Notes: generated by a model not told the origin, from the sequence alone. A DNA stretch of 64,000 nt from Alicyclobacillus mali (GCF_017329565.1 NZ_JAFMTT010000001.1), one strand, 5' to 3'; shown: positions 1 to 9,760, counted from the first letter of the stretch. Translations and numbers: made by a program.

Positions 1-674
1 GATGCCACGAGAGATCGGCGAGCCAGCTTTCGCGACCAGATGTTGCGCACGGACTCGCCAAACGTGCTGCGGCGCTGCAGTCGAGCGTACCGCGCCGCCT
101 CAGGAAGCGCAAAGCGGAGCACGAGGGTGTAGAGGGCCGGGATGGCCCCGATGAGGAACACCACGCGCCAGCCCGAGGACGGGATGACGAAGTACGATAC
201 CAGCGCTGCGGCGAGGGATCCCACAGCCCAGAAGGATTCGAGGAACACCACGCGGCGCGCGCGGACCTCGTCTGGCGAGGACTCGAGCACGTAGGTCGTC
301 GCCACGGGCAGTTCGCCTCCAAGTCCGAGGCCGACGAAAAAGCGCAGCACAAAGAAGATGCCGATGCCAGCCGCGAACGCGGAGAGGCCGGTCGCCAGGC
401 TGTAAATCAGGATGGTCACCAAAAACAAAGCGCGCCTGCCGAAACGATCGGCGCAGAGGCCCGCGAGGGCGGATCCCACGGCCATGCCGAGGGAACTCAC
501 GCTTCCGACGAGGCCGGTCACCGTGTGCGTCAAGTGCCACTGCTTGGCAACGACCACGAGTACATACGACAGGATGCCCACGTCAAACGCGTCAAACAGG
601 AGGCCGAGTCCGGAAGAGACGAGAATTCGCGCCGCGGAAACGCGTTTGACAGGCAGAGACACGGGATCGACCAC
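1..674 (-). CDS. MFS transporter, N-terminal part (gene runs off the window)
   Basis: Reverse-strand reading gives an open frame from a GTG at about 674 to the window edge. It encodes about 224 residues with alternating hydrophobic segments. The cytoplasmic loop between helices 2 and 3 reads ADRFGRR, the signature of the major facilitator superfamily. A later segment (GLGLGGELPVATTYVLE) resembles helix 5 of the aromatic-acid and sugar-porter branches. The GTG at 674 was chosen because GAGGTGAG lies about 5 bases upstream; a GTG at 683 is also in frame. The C-terminal half is missing, so the substrate cannot be inferred. It diverges from addB across a gap of about 138 bases. Confidence 0.85.
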   Translation of the reverse strand, partial: MVDPVSLPVKRVSAARILVSSGLGLLFDAFDVGILSYVLVVVAKQWHLTHTVTGLVGSVSSLGMAVGSALAGLCADRFGRRALFLVTILIYSLATGLSAFAAGIGIFFVLRFFVGLGLGGELPVATTYVLESSPDEVRARRVVFLESFWAVGSLAAALVSYFVIPSSGWRVVFLIGAIPALYTLVLRFALPEAARYARLQRRSTFGESVRNIWSRKLARRSLVA

Positions 675-812
675 TGCACTCACCTCACATTTGCGTTTAC
701 CCACGGTATATGTGCCGCATCGGCGAACGGTGACAGGCGCCCAGGCCGGGATGCCTTACGCGTGCCGTCAAGATGGCGGATGGGTGTGGTCGAGATGGAA
801 GGGATGAAGGCG

Positions 813-3800
813 ATGGGCAACCGAGTGAATTGGTGGATCGGAGCCGCGGGGAGTGGGAAATCGGCGCGAGTGGCGGAGGAGATGTACCGCGCTGCCGCGA
901 AGCCGTTGGGGCCGCCCGTGTTCTGGGTGGTGCCGGAGTCGACGGCATTCGCGGCCGAGACGCTGCTCATGGATCGAGTGCGCGCGGCGTTTCGCGTCGA
1001 AGTGGTGACCATGCGGCGGCTCGCGGACCGCGTGTGCGCGCACGGCGGCATGGCGAGGCCACGCCTGACGCAGGTCGGCCGTCAACTCCTTCTGCGCGCG
1101 GCGTACGACCAGCTCGAGTCCGATCTCGGCCCCCTGCGTCGCGCGGTGCGAAACGCTTCTCTGTACCATCACATCTTGTCTGCCTTTGACGAACTCTCCG
1201 CGCACGGGGTGTCTCCGGAACAACTCGCGGCTTTATTGGAGATGTCCGCGGCCCGCTCCGATGAGGTGGAGGAGAAGCAACGGGCGGTGCACCGTTCCCT
1301 CGTGGGCAAGTTGAGTGATGTGCTCAAGCTTTACGTGCGCTACAGGCACCTTGCCGATGAGGCGGGGTACGGAGAGCCCGCGCTCGTCTACCTGGACGCG
1401 GTGAACGCGGCGCCCCACGTCTCCTGGCTTGAAGAGGCGTCGCTCTATTTCGATGGCTTTCACACCTTTTCGCCCGCAGAACGACAATTCATCTCCGCGC
1501 TCGCACGGCGCGCCAAGCGGGTGGTCATCACCTGGGATGACATCGGCCTCGAGGGGGTGCCGTGGGAAGCGCTGCTCAAGGAGGCGTCTTCCCCGGAGGC
1601 GTGGCCGCACCTAACCGCCTGGCTCGATGAAAACGAAGATCGATTCGCGGGTGAAGTTCAGGCTGTGGCTGCTTATCACCTGTTCGCTTGCGCGCGTGAC
1701 TTTGATCGGGACCAGCTTGAGCAAGAGGCCCACCGTATGCTGGCAAGCTCGCCCGGGGGCCGCTTCCACGCGTCGCCGCTCATCCGCCTCGAGCGGGCGC
1801 TCGCGGGCCATGCGCCGAAAGAGCCCATGGACGGCATCCGTGTGAGCGTGTTTGGCGATCGCGCCCAGGAATTGAGCGCAGTTGCGGACGAGATCGCGCA
1901 CCTCGTGCAACAGGAGGGGGTGAGACCGCGGGATGTCGCGGTGTGCGTCCCGGCGCTCGATAGCATCGGGCGCGACCTCGCGGACGAGCTCGAGGTGCGC
2001 GGTATCCCGGTTTCCATCGACGTGTTCTCCACGCTGGCGGATCACCCCATCGGGCAGCTCATGCGCAGTGCCATCGCCGCGGTGAGGAGCGGGTTCGATC
2101 TCGACGCCCTCGCCGGCCTCCTTCGCTGTCCACTTGTGAATGTGAAGCGGCGCGAAGCGTTCGATCTGTATGTCCGCGAACATGGCGTCAGCGGGTTTGC
2201 GGCATGGTTGGCGCCGGATCCCTGGGCGTTCGCCGCTCGCAGTCCGCGCTCGGCGTCCGGATTACGCGACGAAGACGCGGACGAAATCCGGAGACAAGTG
2301 GCCGACGCGCTTCGCCCGGTGATTCAGGTCTTTGCGCAGCCGATGGTTCGCCCCGGGGAGGCTGCCCGCGCCCTGTGGGAATTGATCCAGGCTTTTGACG
2401 TCAAGGATGTGCTCGCGCGGTGGGTGGTTCAGATCGGAGACGATCCCACGGGCGGCGTCATTCACGAGCAGGCCTGGGGCGCGGTGACGGCGCTTCTCGA
2501 CGATCTCGCCACCCTTCAGCCCGAGGCCGAGCTGCCCGCCTACGAGGTGGCCGATCTCATCCTTGAATCCTTGCGCAATGTCCGGCTCACGCGGATCCCG
2601 CGCGATGCCGATTCCGTGTTCATATGCGATTTCGTGCGCGCCGACAACTGGTCACGCCCAAGGGTGTTCGTCGTTTCCGCGGACCACGGGTCGCTGCCTC
2701 CGCGTGTGGAGTCGAGTGGCATTCTGCGCGACGACGAGCGCCTCGCCTTTGCGGACGTGTTCCTGCGCCCGCTCGGCCGCACCTCCGAGGACGAGCGGTG
2801 TTTGCTTGCAAGCCTCCCATACCGGGTCCTGACGCGCGCTTCCCAGGAACTCGTCGTGACGTGTGCGGCGAACGAAAATGGCATCGAACGGCATCTCACC
2901 CCGGCGCTTGCTTCGCTCATCGAAGGCGGCTTCCTGTCGAGCCGCGCGGCTCGAGAAGAAGGTGCCGTCCCGGTTCACCCAGTGCAGGCCATGCGACTGT
3001 TCGCGGATGCATTGAGCCGCGTGCATACCGGGATCTCTCTCAAGCAGGTGGCACAGGAGCCGGTGGTGCAAGATGTGCTGACGCACGTATGGACGCAGCA
3101 GGTTGACGATTCCCGCTTACAACTTGTCCTCGCGGGGCTATGCCATCGCCCGCGGCCTTGGCGCATCCCTCAGGATTGGATTCCGCAGCTATACGGCGAT
3201 CCCGTCCATGTGAGCGTGAGCCGCCTGGAGACGTACGCCAAGTGTTCCTACCGCCATTTCGCTCATTATGCACTCCGACTGGAGCCGCTCGCGCTCGGGC
3301 AGGAGGTTGAGCGGGACGCGGGTACGTGGATCCACGCAGCGGTTCAGCTGGCGACACAGCGGTTGGCGGAGGACTACCCCACGCTGTCTCAACTTGGCGA
3401 TGAGGAACGGGAAACGGCGCTTGTCGACATTGCCCACCAGGCGCTTCATCAAGCCGCACAGGACACGAAGCTCGAGGCAGCGCTCGGCGGGCCGGACGTA
3501 GCTGCGTATGTCGGGGAACGAAAGCGCCACTTCGAGTTTGTCGTGCGTGCCATCTGGATGCAGCTCGCGCGTGGCGAGATGCGTCCCCTCTGGCTCGAGA
3601 AGGAGTTTCGCGATGTCGAGATGGGCGTGTGGAACGGGGTGCGCGTGGTCGTCGATGGCCGGATCGATCGCGTCGACCGGTTGGAAGAGGGCGAGTTGGC
3701 GCTGTGTGTGTACGACTACAAATCGTCGGACACGAGGCTGAACCCGTCCAAGCTGTACCAAGGACTGCAACTCCAACTGCTGATGTATGCCACCATCGCC

Positions 3801-4316
3801 ATGCGCGAGGCGGAGGCAGCGGAAGGCGCGCCTGCGAAGCTGTACGGCGCGTTCTACATGCCGCTCGCGGGTAAGCGAGACCTGTGTGACGTCCCGCCGG
3901 ACCTCAGCAAGGAGGCTGTGCAACTCGGCGCCTATCGCGCCAAGGGCTTTTTCCTGCGGGACGAGGAAGCGGTCCTGCGCGTGAACAAAGATCTCGCGCA
4001 GTATCACGCCTCCGTGTCGTACAGCGACCAGTTCTCAAAAGGCGGCTGGGCCAAAAATGCGACTGCTTGGCGCGAGGACGAGTGGCAGGTGGTGCTGCAT
4101 CACGTCGAGCGCAGGGCTGAGGAAGCGGCCCGAGCCATCGCCGAGGGCGAGGTGCGCGTTTCGCCCTACCATCTGAACCACCAGGACAGCGGCTGTACAA
4201 ATTGCCCCTACAATGCCCTGTGTCACTTCGAGCGCGCGGATCACTTCGACCTGTATCGCGCTGTGCCGAAGCTGAAGTTTGACGACGTGATCGCCGGCGG
4301 GGAGGCGAACCGATGA
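813..4316 (+). CDS. addB: AddB, helicase/exonuclease subunit B
   Basis: A 1167-aa AddB. With AddA it unwinds and resects double-strand breaks and regulates at Chi during recombinational repair in the cytoplasm. The N-terminus has a Walker A motif (GAAGSGKS, residues 10-17). The C-terminal RecB-type nuclease domain shows VDGRIDRVD and YDYKSS. The four iron-sulfur cysteines of the family are visible at about C811, C1128, C1131 and C1137 (pattern C...CxxCxxxxxC). An upstream in-frame extension to base 525 exists, but it overlaps the divergent MFS gene. The ATG at 813 has GGAAGGG about 9 bases upstream and begins directly before the Walker region. It overlaps addA by ATGA, so the pair is translationally coupled. 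Confidence 0.95.
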   Translation: MGNRVNWWIGAAGSGKSARVAEEMYRAAAKPLGPPVFWVVPESTAFAAETLLMDRVRAAFRVEVVTMRRLADRVCAHGGMARPRLTQVGRQLLLRAAYDQLESDLGPLRRAVRNASLYHHILSAFDELSAHGVSPEQLAALLEMSAARSDEVEEKQRAVHRSLVGKLSDVLKLYVRYRHLADEAGYGEPALVYLDAVNAAPHVSWLEEASLYFDGFHTFSPAERQFISALARRAKRVVITWDDIGLEGVPWEALLKEASSPEAWPHLTAWLDENEDRFAGEVQAVAAYHLFACARDFDRDQLEQEAHRMLASSPGGRFHASPLIRLERALAGHAPKEPMDGIRVSVFGDRAQELSAVADEIAHLVQQEGVRPRDVAVCVPALDSIGRDLADELEVRGIPVSIDVFSTLADHPIGQLMRSAIAAVRSGFDLDALAGLLRCPLVNVKRREAFDLYVREHGVSGFAAWLAPDPWAFAARSPRSASGLRDEDADEIRRQVADALRPVIQVFAQPMVRPGEAARALWELIQAFDVKDVLARWVVQIGDDPTGGVIHEQAWGAVTALLDDLATLQPEAELPAYEVADLILESLRNVRLTRIPRDADSVFICDFVRADNWSRPRVFVVSADHGSLPPRVESSGILRDDERLAFADVFLRPLGRTSEDERCLLASLPYRVLTRASQELVVTCAANENGIERHLTPALASLIEGGFLSSRAAREEGAVPVHPVQAMRLFADALSRVHTGISLKQVAQEPVVQDVLTHVWTQQVDDSRLQLVLAGLCHRPRPWRIPQDWIPQLYGDPVHVSVSRLETYAKCSYRHFAHYALRLEPLALGQEVERDAGTWIHAAVQLATQRLAEDYPTLSQLGDEERETALVDIAHQALHQAAQDTKLEAALGGPDVAAYVGERKRHFEFVVRAIWMQLARGEMRPLWLEKEFRDVEMGVWNGVRVVVDGRIDRVDRLEEGELALCVYDYKSSDTRLNPSKLYQGLQLQLLMYATIAMREAEAAEGAPAKLYGAFYMPLAGKRDLCDVPPDLSKEAVQLGAYRAKGFFLRDEEAVLRVNKDLAQYHASVSYSDQFSKGGWAKNATAWREDEWQVVLHHVERRAEEAARAIAEGEVRVSPYHLNHQDSGCTNCPYNALCHFERADHFDLYRAVPKLKFDDVIAGGEANR

Positions 4317-7300
4317 GCGTGAACTGGTCGGACGAACAAAAGCGAGCCATCACTAGGCATGGAACGAATCTCGTAGTCTCTGCGGGGGCCGGATCGGGTA
4401 AGACGGCGGTGTTGGCCGAGCGAATCGCGAGTCTCGCGGAAAAGGATCCGATGTTTCGGATGAACCAGCTGCTTGTGATGACCTTCACGGAAGCGGCGGC
4501 GGAGGAAATGCGCGCTCGCATCGTGCGCCGATTGGCCGATCGCGCCGCCGAGGCAGAGCAGGCAGGCGACTCCGCGAAGGCGCGCCGCTTTCGCAGGCTC
4601 ACGCAGCGCGCGCAGGACGCCCAGATCTCGACGATTCACAGCTTTTGCCGCTCTCTCTTGCGCGATCACGCCGTGGAGGCAGGTCTCGTCCCGGGCTTTG
4701 TCGTGCTGTCAGGCGAGGAGGACGCGGTGCTCTTGCGCGCGGCCGCCGAGGCGACGCTCGACGAGTGGGCGCGCCATCCCGAGCGCGGGCCGCAGCTCCG
4801 TGCGGCGCTCGTTGCCCTCCGGCTTCATCGGCACACGCAGGCCGTGAGCGGCGTGTTGGAATTGTGCGAAGTCGCGTTGAGCCAGGTCGATCCCGGCGCA
4901 TGGCTCGCGGAAATCGCGAGGCATTACGATGCGGGCGGCCTGTGGGAGGGGCCGTTCGGCGAGGCGTTCGCGCGCTGGGCGCGCATGAACGTCGCCCAGG
5001 CGCTTCAGTCCATGCGGAAGGGGCTGGAGGAACTCGAGCGAATCCAAGCGCCGGAGACCTTGATCGAGAGCGTGCGTTCGGCAAGTTCCAATCTGCGTGA
5101 GGCGCTGAGCTGCCTTTCAGCCCCCGATTCGTCGTTTGATCCGGACCACATTTCGCGCCTCATCAACTGGAAGTCGAGTAAGGTTCCTAAATCGGATGAA
5201 TATGTGCCATTTCGAAAGTGGCGAGAACGCGCGAACAAAGCCGTGGACAGGCTGCGAAAGATATTGGGCCGCGGGCGCGCCGCCCTTGAAGCCGACGTGC
5301 AATCCATGCGGCCGCACATCGAGGTGCTGACGGGTGTCGCCCGGGAGACGCTGGCGCGCGCGAAATCGCGTCGGCTTGAAGAAAATCGCCTGTCATTTTC
5401 GGACTTGGAGCATCTGGCGCACGAACTTCTCGCGAAGGACCACGGGGTACGCGCTGCACTTCACGCGCGATACCGGTACGTATTCGTCGATGAATACCAA
5501 GATACGAGCCCGATTCAGGATGCCATCGTCGACGCCGTCGCGCCGCCAGGGGGGCTGTTCCTGGTAGGCGATGTGAAGCAGAGCATCTACGGCTTTCGCA
5601 TGGCCGAGCCCGAGCTGTTTCTCGACCGATACCGCAAGTATGCGCAGAAGGGCGGTGGCGAGGCCATCGACCTTACGGCCAACTACCGAAGCCGATCCGG
5701 CATCGTCCGCTTCGTCAACTACCTGTTTGGGCAACTGTTTCGCGCGGACGTCGCGGGATTCGACTACGCGGACGGGCACGAGATGAAACCTGAGGCGGCC
5801 TATCCAGGCGACGATGGCGAGCCGTGTCCCGTCAAGATCAAGCTGTTCTTTTCCGGGGACGAGGAAGTTCGGGGTAAAGAGGCCGAGGAGGACCAGGAAG
5901 GGGCGGACAACAGTCAGGCAGGCGATGGAGAAGACGACGAGCAGGTGGCGCGCGAAAAACTTGAGATAGAAGCCATGTGGGTCGCGGACCAGATTGCCCA
6001 GGCGGTGGCACGCGGAGAGAAGGTGTACGATCGCGCGGGGAAGACGTGTCGCGAATTGCGTTATCAGGACGTGGCCATCCTGCTTCGCGCTGGCGGCGAG
6101 AATCTGAACACCGTGGTGCAGGTGCTTGCCTCTCGCGGCATCCCCGCAGTGGCCCGGTCCTCGAGCGGCTTCTTTCATGCGATGGAGATCCGTTGGGCGA
6201 TTTGCCTCCTCACTTCGCTTGACAACCCGCTTGACAGCCTGGCGCTCGCCGCGGCGCTCAAGTCGCCGTTTGTGGGTCTCTGCGACGAGGACCTCGCCGC
6301 CGCGCGGCTCGTTCGCCCGCGCGGACCGCTGTGGCACGCGCTGCGAGAAGCTGCGCGCGACAACCAGGCCGCGCGAGATGCACTGCGCTCCGCGGTGGAG
6401 CGCTTCGAGCGCTGGCGCGGCCTCGCCCGCACGCTGGCGCCCGGAGACCTCCTGCGCGAGATCGCCCGCGAGGTCGAGATCGACCTGTATCTTCGCGCCA
6501 TGCCGCGCGGCGCCGTCCGCGCGGCGAACCTCGAGCAGCTGATTCGACTGGCACAGTCTCACGCGCCTCACGCCGGCGATCTCTACCGTTTTCTCGCCAT
6601 GGTGCGCGGGCTCGAGGAGGCGGACGTCGATCTCGGCCACGCGCAAGGGGCGGTCGGGGACAGCGTGGGGGTCATGACCATTCACGGCTCAAAAGGGCTC
6701 GAGTTTCCGCACGTGTACGTACTCGGGATGGGCCGGCAGTTCCCGCATAACCCGCGTACGCTCGCCCTGCATCGCCGGCTCGGGATTGGGGCGACAATGC
6801 GCGACCCAAAGGCGGGCGTACACTGGAGGACCATCCCTTCCATCGCCGTGGAACACGCCAACCTCGAGGCTTCGCGGACAGAAGAGGCGAGGGTCCTGTA
6901 CGTCGCGCTGACGCGCGCCAAGGAGCGCCTCGTGGTGGTGGGGCACGCGGGCGACGTGTCGAAACTCGCGGATGCCGCGGACGCCCTTGACGACGAGGGA
7001 CGCCTGACACCAGAGGCCCTTGTCGACGGGAAGTCCTACGCATCCTGGATCGTGCCTGCACTCATGCGCCATCCAGACGGCGCGTGGCTCCGGAAAGAGG
7101 CCGGTGAGGTTCGCGCCCCCGTGCTTCAGGTCTCCGGCGCTCGCTTCGAACTCGAGGTGGAGGTCAACGGCATGCCGCAGGGACAGGCGGCCAGTGAGCC
7201 GCCATCGCCCGTGCGCAAGGCGCCACTGCCCTGCGCCCACGAGGTGGCGGACGAACTGCGCCGCCTGTGGCAAGGCGGGTCGTGGGAACGCGCTTTGCGC

Positions 7301-8002
7301 ATCGAGACGCACGAGCGGGCTCCTCGCGTATCGCTGCCAAGCAAGCTCACCGCCACCGACATCCGACGCCTATTTGCCGAGCGAGAGCTTGAAGCGCACG
7401 GGCGCCCTGCAGGAGGTGTGCTGGACGATCCGGCCTTTGTCCGCCCGTCCGGTGCTTCGCCTCGCGAGCGAGGCGTGGCGTTCCACGCGTTCATGCAGCG
7501 GGCGCCTTTGCAGGCCTACGCGATCCCAGACGAGGTGGTGCGCGCGGCGCAGGCGCTGCTCGAGCAAGGCCTGTTGGATGCGCGCATGGTGGCGGCGCTC
7601 GATCCTGCGGACGTCATCGCGTTCTTTGCCTCCCCTCTGGGACATCGCGTCCTGACGGCGGATGAGGTGTACCGCGAGCAGCCGTTCTTCTACCGCGTCG
7701 ACGTGCGCACCGGCGACGAGCAGGCGCCGGTGGTGGTGCAGGGGGTCATCGACTGCTTGATCCGGGACGCGCGTGGGTATGCCGTGATCGACTACAAGAC
7801 GGATCAGGCGAGGGATGCGGCTGACATCGACCGCTTGGTCCGCGCGTATGAACCGCAGGTGGCGACCTATGCGGCGGCGGTCCTGGAGGCCGTTGGAACG
7901 GAGCCGGAGGTGTACCTGTATTTTGTTCATGCGCGCGAATGCCGATTGACCAGGACGCGCTTTTTGGGATCCCGCCTGCAGGAATGGGTGGAGCGCGCTT
8001 GA
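4313..8002 (+). CDS. addA: AddA, helicase/nuclease subunit A
   Basis: A 1229-aa UvrD/Rep-like superfamily 1 helicase with a C-terminal nuclease, the motor partner of AddB. Walker A SAGAGSGKT ends at T31. Walker B/motif II is VDEYQDTS near residue 392. Motif III-like GDVKQSIYGFR and motif V-like MTIHGSKGLEFPHVY follow. The nuclease motif DYKTDQ is near residue 1160. Start and upstream stop overlap (ATGA). An unusually acidic, probably unstructured stretch lies at about residues 517-550, between the GFRMAEPELF helicase motif and the rest of domain 2A. Length is typical for the family. Identity is firm from the motifs plus addB immediately upstream. Confidence 0.96.
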   Translation: MSVNWSDEQKRAITRHGTNLVVSAGAGSGKTAVLAERIASLAEKDPMFRMNQLLVMTFTEAAAEEMRARIVRRLADRAAEAEQAGDSAKARRFRRLTQRAQDAQISTIHSFCRSLLRDHAVEAGLVPGFVVLSGEEDAVLLRAAAEATLDEWARHPERGPQLRAALVALRLHRHTQAVSGVLELCEVALSQVDPGAWLAEIARHYDAGGLWEGPFGEAFARWARMNVAQALQSMRKGLEELERIQAPETLIESVRSASSNLREALSCLSAPDSSFDPDHISRLINWKSSKVPKSDEYVPFRKWRERANKAVDRLRKILGRGRAALEADVQSMRPHIEVLTGVARETLARAKSRRLEENRLSFSDLEHLAHELLAKDHGVRAALHARYRYVFVDEYQDTSPIQDAIVDAVAPPGGLFLVGDVKQSIYGFRMAEPELFLDRYRKYAQKGGGEAIDLTANYRSRSGIVRFVNYLFGQLFRADVAGFDYADGHEMKPEAAYPGDDGEPCPVKIKLFFSGDEEVRGKEAEEDQEGADNSQAGDGEDDEQVAREKLEIEAMWVADQIAQAVARGEKVYDRAGKTCRELRYQDVAILLRAGGENLNTVVQVLASRGIPAVARSSSGFFHAMEIRWAICLLTSLDNPLDSLALAAALKSPFVGLCDEDLAAARLVRPRGPLWHALREAARDNQAARDALRSAVERFERWRGLARTLAPGDLLREIAREVEIDLYLRAMPRGAVRAANLEQLIRLAQSHAPHAGDLYRFLAMVRGLEEADVDLGHAQGAVGDSVGVMTIHGSKGLEFPHVYVLGMGRQFPHNPRTLALHRRLGIGATMRDPKAGVHWRTIPSIAVEHANLEASRTEEARVLYVALTRAKERLVVVGHAGDVSKLADAADALDDEGRLTPEALVDGKSYASWIVPALMRHPDGAWLRKEAGEVRAPVLQVSGARFELEVEVNGMPQGQAASEPPSPVRKAPLPCAHEVADELRRLWQGGSWERALRIETHERAPRVSLPSKLTATDIRRLFAERELEAHGRPAGGVLDDPAFVRPSGASPRERGVAFHAFMQRAPLQAYAIPDEVVRAAQALLEQGLLDARMVAALDPADVIAFFASPLGHRVLTADEVYREQPFFYRVDVRTGDEQAPVVVQGVIDCLIRDARGYAVIDYKTDQARDAADIDRLVRAYEPQVATYAAAVLEAVGTEPEVYLYFVHARECRLTRTRFLGSRLQEWVERA

Positions 8003-8052
8003 GATTCCTCCATTCACCTCGAATGGACGAGAAAATCCTCGGAATCCACACA

Positions 8053-8081
8053 TTGATCGTTCTTCCTGTCTCCGATATAGT
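8053..8081 (+). promoter_or_regulatory. Sigma-A-type promoter for the 8133 gene
   Basis: TTGATC (8053-8058), a 17-base spacer and TATAGT (8076-8081) lie between addA and the next gene. This suggests that the small membrane protein gene is transcribed separately from addBA. Confidence 0.6.
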
Positions 8082-8132
8082 CAGGAGAGAACGCACTTCT
8101 GGCGTTCGAGTCGGGGGACAGGGGGAGGATGT

Positions 8133-8624
8133 ATGGCGGTTTCGCCGCACGCGATGGTTTGGGTCTTCGGCATCATGCTGATTGCGATGGTCGTGGTGGG
8201 CGTACCCACCTATATCTACGCGGCCATTGTATTTTATCGGGTGCTCAAGAAGACGGGCGTCAGCAAGCCTTGGGCGGCCTGGATTCCTTTCTACGGAATG
8301 ATTAAGATGTTGAACGCCATCGGCATGCGCGGGTGGTGGATCCTGCTGCCCACCGTCATCTCGCTCATCGGGGTGGGCATCTCCCCGCCGGGCATCGGTC
8401 ACTCGTTCACATGGGTGACCATCCTCACGGGGACGCTTTCTGGAATCATTTTGGCGGTGTGGTACGCCAAACTGTTTCGCGGGTTTGGCATGAGCCCCGT
8501 CTACGCGTACTTTTACGCGGGCGTGGGCATTCCCGTTTTGAACCTCATCTGCATCATTGTCGTGTTCGTGGGGCTGTCTATCATCGCGTTCCGAAAAGGC
8601 GTGGTGTGGTGGGGCGTTCGTTGA
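8133..8624 (+). CDS. Small polytopic membrane protein (DUF5684-like)
   Basis: 163 aa with about four hydrophobic segments (residues 9-32, 68-86, 91-112 and 128-152). Between the first two is a conserved-looking amphipathic loop (KTGVSKPWAAWIPFYG, GMRGWW). This matches the small membrane proteins grouped as DUF5684, which have a Trp-rich 'IPxYN' loop, but I only infer family membership from that pattern. The start has an excellent GGGGGAGG upstream. The gene stands alone behind its own promoter and converges on the LysM hydrolase gene. Function unknown. Confidence 0.8.
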   Translation: MAVSPHAMVWVFGIMLIAMVVVGVPTYIYAAIVFYRVLKKTGVSKPWAAWIPFYGMIKMLNAIGMRGWWILLPTVISLIGVGISPPGIGHSFTWVTILTGTLSGIILAVWYAKLFRGFGMSPVYAYFYAGVGIPVLNLICIIVVFVGLSIIAFRKGVVWWGVR

Positions 8625-8664
8625 CGACATCCATCGCGGCCTCGCCCGAGCGCCACATCAAGAT

Positions 8665-8693
8665 GGGCGGCCGAGGCAGTGCCTTGGCCGCCC
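8665..8693. terminator. Stem-loop between convergent genes
   Basis: GGGCGGCC, a G, AGGC, loop, GCCT, a T, GGCCGCCC: a 12-bp stem with one mismatch in the gap between two convergent genes. There is no strong U-tract on either strand, so termination efficiency is uncertain. Confidence 0.55.
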
Positions 8694-8702
8694 GTTGGAC
8701 TC

Positions 8703-9605
8703 TTACGATCCGATCACGTCTCGCGCCCCAGCATAGTGGGCCACATAGTACGGATTTTGAAACACGTTCTGCACAATGACGACACCTTCGCCGTTGTGAG
8801 CGGACGACGACTCGATCATCGACCCGTTGCCCATATAAATGCCGACGTGCGTCACGTGGTTGGCGTACAGGGAAGCGTAACTGTCTGTATCGCTGAAAAA
8901 GAGAAGATCGCCCGGTTGGAGGCTTGACTGGCTTACAGGTGTTCCCACGGTGGCCTGATCGTGCGACTCCCTCGGCAGTTGGATTCCGAAGTGTCCGAAC
9001 ACGTACTCGACAAATCCTGAGCAGTCGAAGCCAGTCTTGGGCGAGTCTCCGCCCCAGCAGTAAGGCGTGCCGAGGAACGATTTCGCATACGTCAGAATTT
9101 CCTGTCGAAGCTGTGCGAGATTGGCCGGGGTCTGGCTGGAGGTGGATGGATCCGAGCTGGCCGAGGTTCCGCTTGAGCTCGCTGTGCCTGTCGAGGTTGG
9201 GGGAACGGCTGCCGTGTTGGCCGCGGGAATGGGCAGGAACAAGGTCTGTCCGACCATGAGGTCCAGCGGGTTGATTCCCGGATTTGCCTGCAGGATGGCC
9301 GAAACCGTGAGGTTGTGCGCCTGCGCGATGAGATAGATGGTGTCACCGGGCTGGACGGTGTAGGTCGTCGGCAGGGTCACCGTCTGGCCTGCGGCGATCT
9401 GGTTCGGATTGGACAGTTGGGGGTTGGCGAGTTCCAGAGCCGTGAGTGGCAGGTGACGAGCCTCCGCGATGCGGTACAGCGTGTCGCCCTGGCGAATGGT
9501 GTACGTGGCAGGCTGATGAACTGCGGCCGCGAGCGCTGTGGCGGGGCCGAGCGCGGCGAAGGTGAGCGTCAGGGTGGCGAACATCCGGGCGCTCCGAAGT
9601 CTCAT
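8703..9605 (-). CDS. Secreted LysM-LysM-NlpC/P60 peptidoglycan hydrolase
   Basis: About 300 aa. A signal peptide (MRLRSAR then a hydrophobic run ending ATALAAA) is followed by two LysM repeats (YTIRQGDTLYRIAEA and YTVQPGDTIYLIAQA), a Ser/Thr-rich linker, and a C-terminal NlpC/P60 domain. The catalytic Cys is in GFDCSGFVEYVF and the His in NHVTHVGIYMG. The protein should bind glycan through LysM and cut peptide cross-links or stems (DL-endopeptidase type), acting in the wall during growth or spore formation. An ATG at 9605 is preferred over upstream in-frame ATGs because it directly precedes the signal peptide and follows GGATGGAG. It lies downstream of galU but is separated from it by a terminator. 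Confidence 0.9.
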   Translation of the reverse strand: MRLRSARMFATLTLTFAALGPATALAAAVHQPATYTIRQGDTLYRIAEARHLPLTALELANPQLSNPNQIAAGQTVTLPTTYTVQPGDTIYLIAQAHNLTVSAILQANPGINPLDLMVGQTLFLPIPAANTAAVPPTSTGTASSSGTSASSDPSTSSQTPANLAQLRQEILTYAKSFLGTPYCWGGDSPKTGFDCSGFVEYVFGHFGIQLPRESHDQATVGTPVSQSSLQPGDLLFFSDTDSYASLYANHVTHVGIYMGNGSMIESSSAHNGEGVVIVQNVFQNPYYVAHYAGARDVIGS

Positions 9606-9617
9606 GCTCTCCATCCT

Positions 9618-9655
9618 CTCGAAATCGAAGGTTTTCGACAACGTTCGATTTCGAG
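9618..9655 (-). repeat. Perfect 12-bp inverted repeat in the 5' leader of the LysM hydrolase
   Basis: CTCGAAATCGAA (9618-9629) is exactly mirrored by TTCGATTTCGAG (9644-9655), with 14 bases between. The hairpin or operator ends 12 bases before the chosen start codon and touches the purine-rich ribosome-binding region. It is an RNA stem-loop that could limit ribosome access, or a protein-binding palindrome. It has no U-run, so it is not a terminator. Confidence 0.6.
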
Positions 9656-9707
9656 GCGCCCTCGGGGGACTCCTTTATGTAAATGAAACCAGAGAAAAAG
9701 CATCCAA

Positions 9708-9760
9708 AACAATAAAATCCAAATGCCCGGCGCCGATCTCGCCCCAGTTCGGCACCGGAC
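9708..9760 (-). terminator. Intrinsic terminator of galU
   Basis: On the reverse strand a 12-bp stem (9749-9760 with 9725-9736, two G-U pairs) is followed by a T-rich stretch (9705-9724). It starts 8 bases after the galU stop codon. Confidence 0.75.

Noticed and set aside
525..812. In-frame N-terminal extension of AddB
   Set aside because: It overlaps the divergent MFS gene, lacks a ribosome-binding site and shows no AddB similarity; the Walker region begins right after the ATG at 813.
9606..9724. c-di-AMP riboswitch before the LysM hydrolase
   Set aside because: Wall hydrolases often have one, but the leader is too short and lacks the conserved core; only the inverted repeat is seen.
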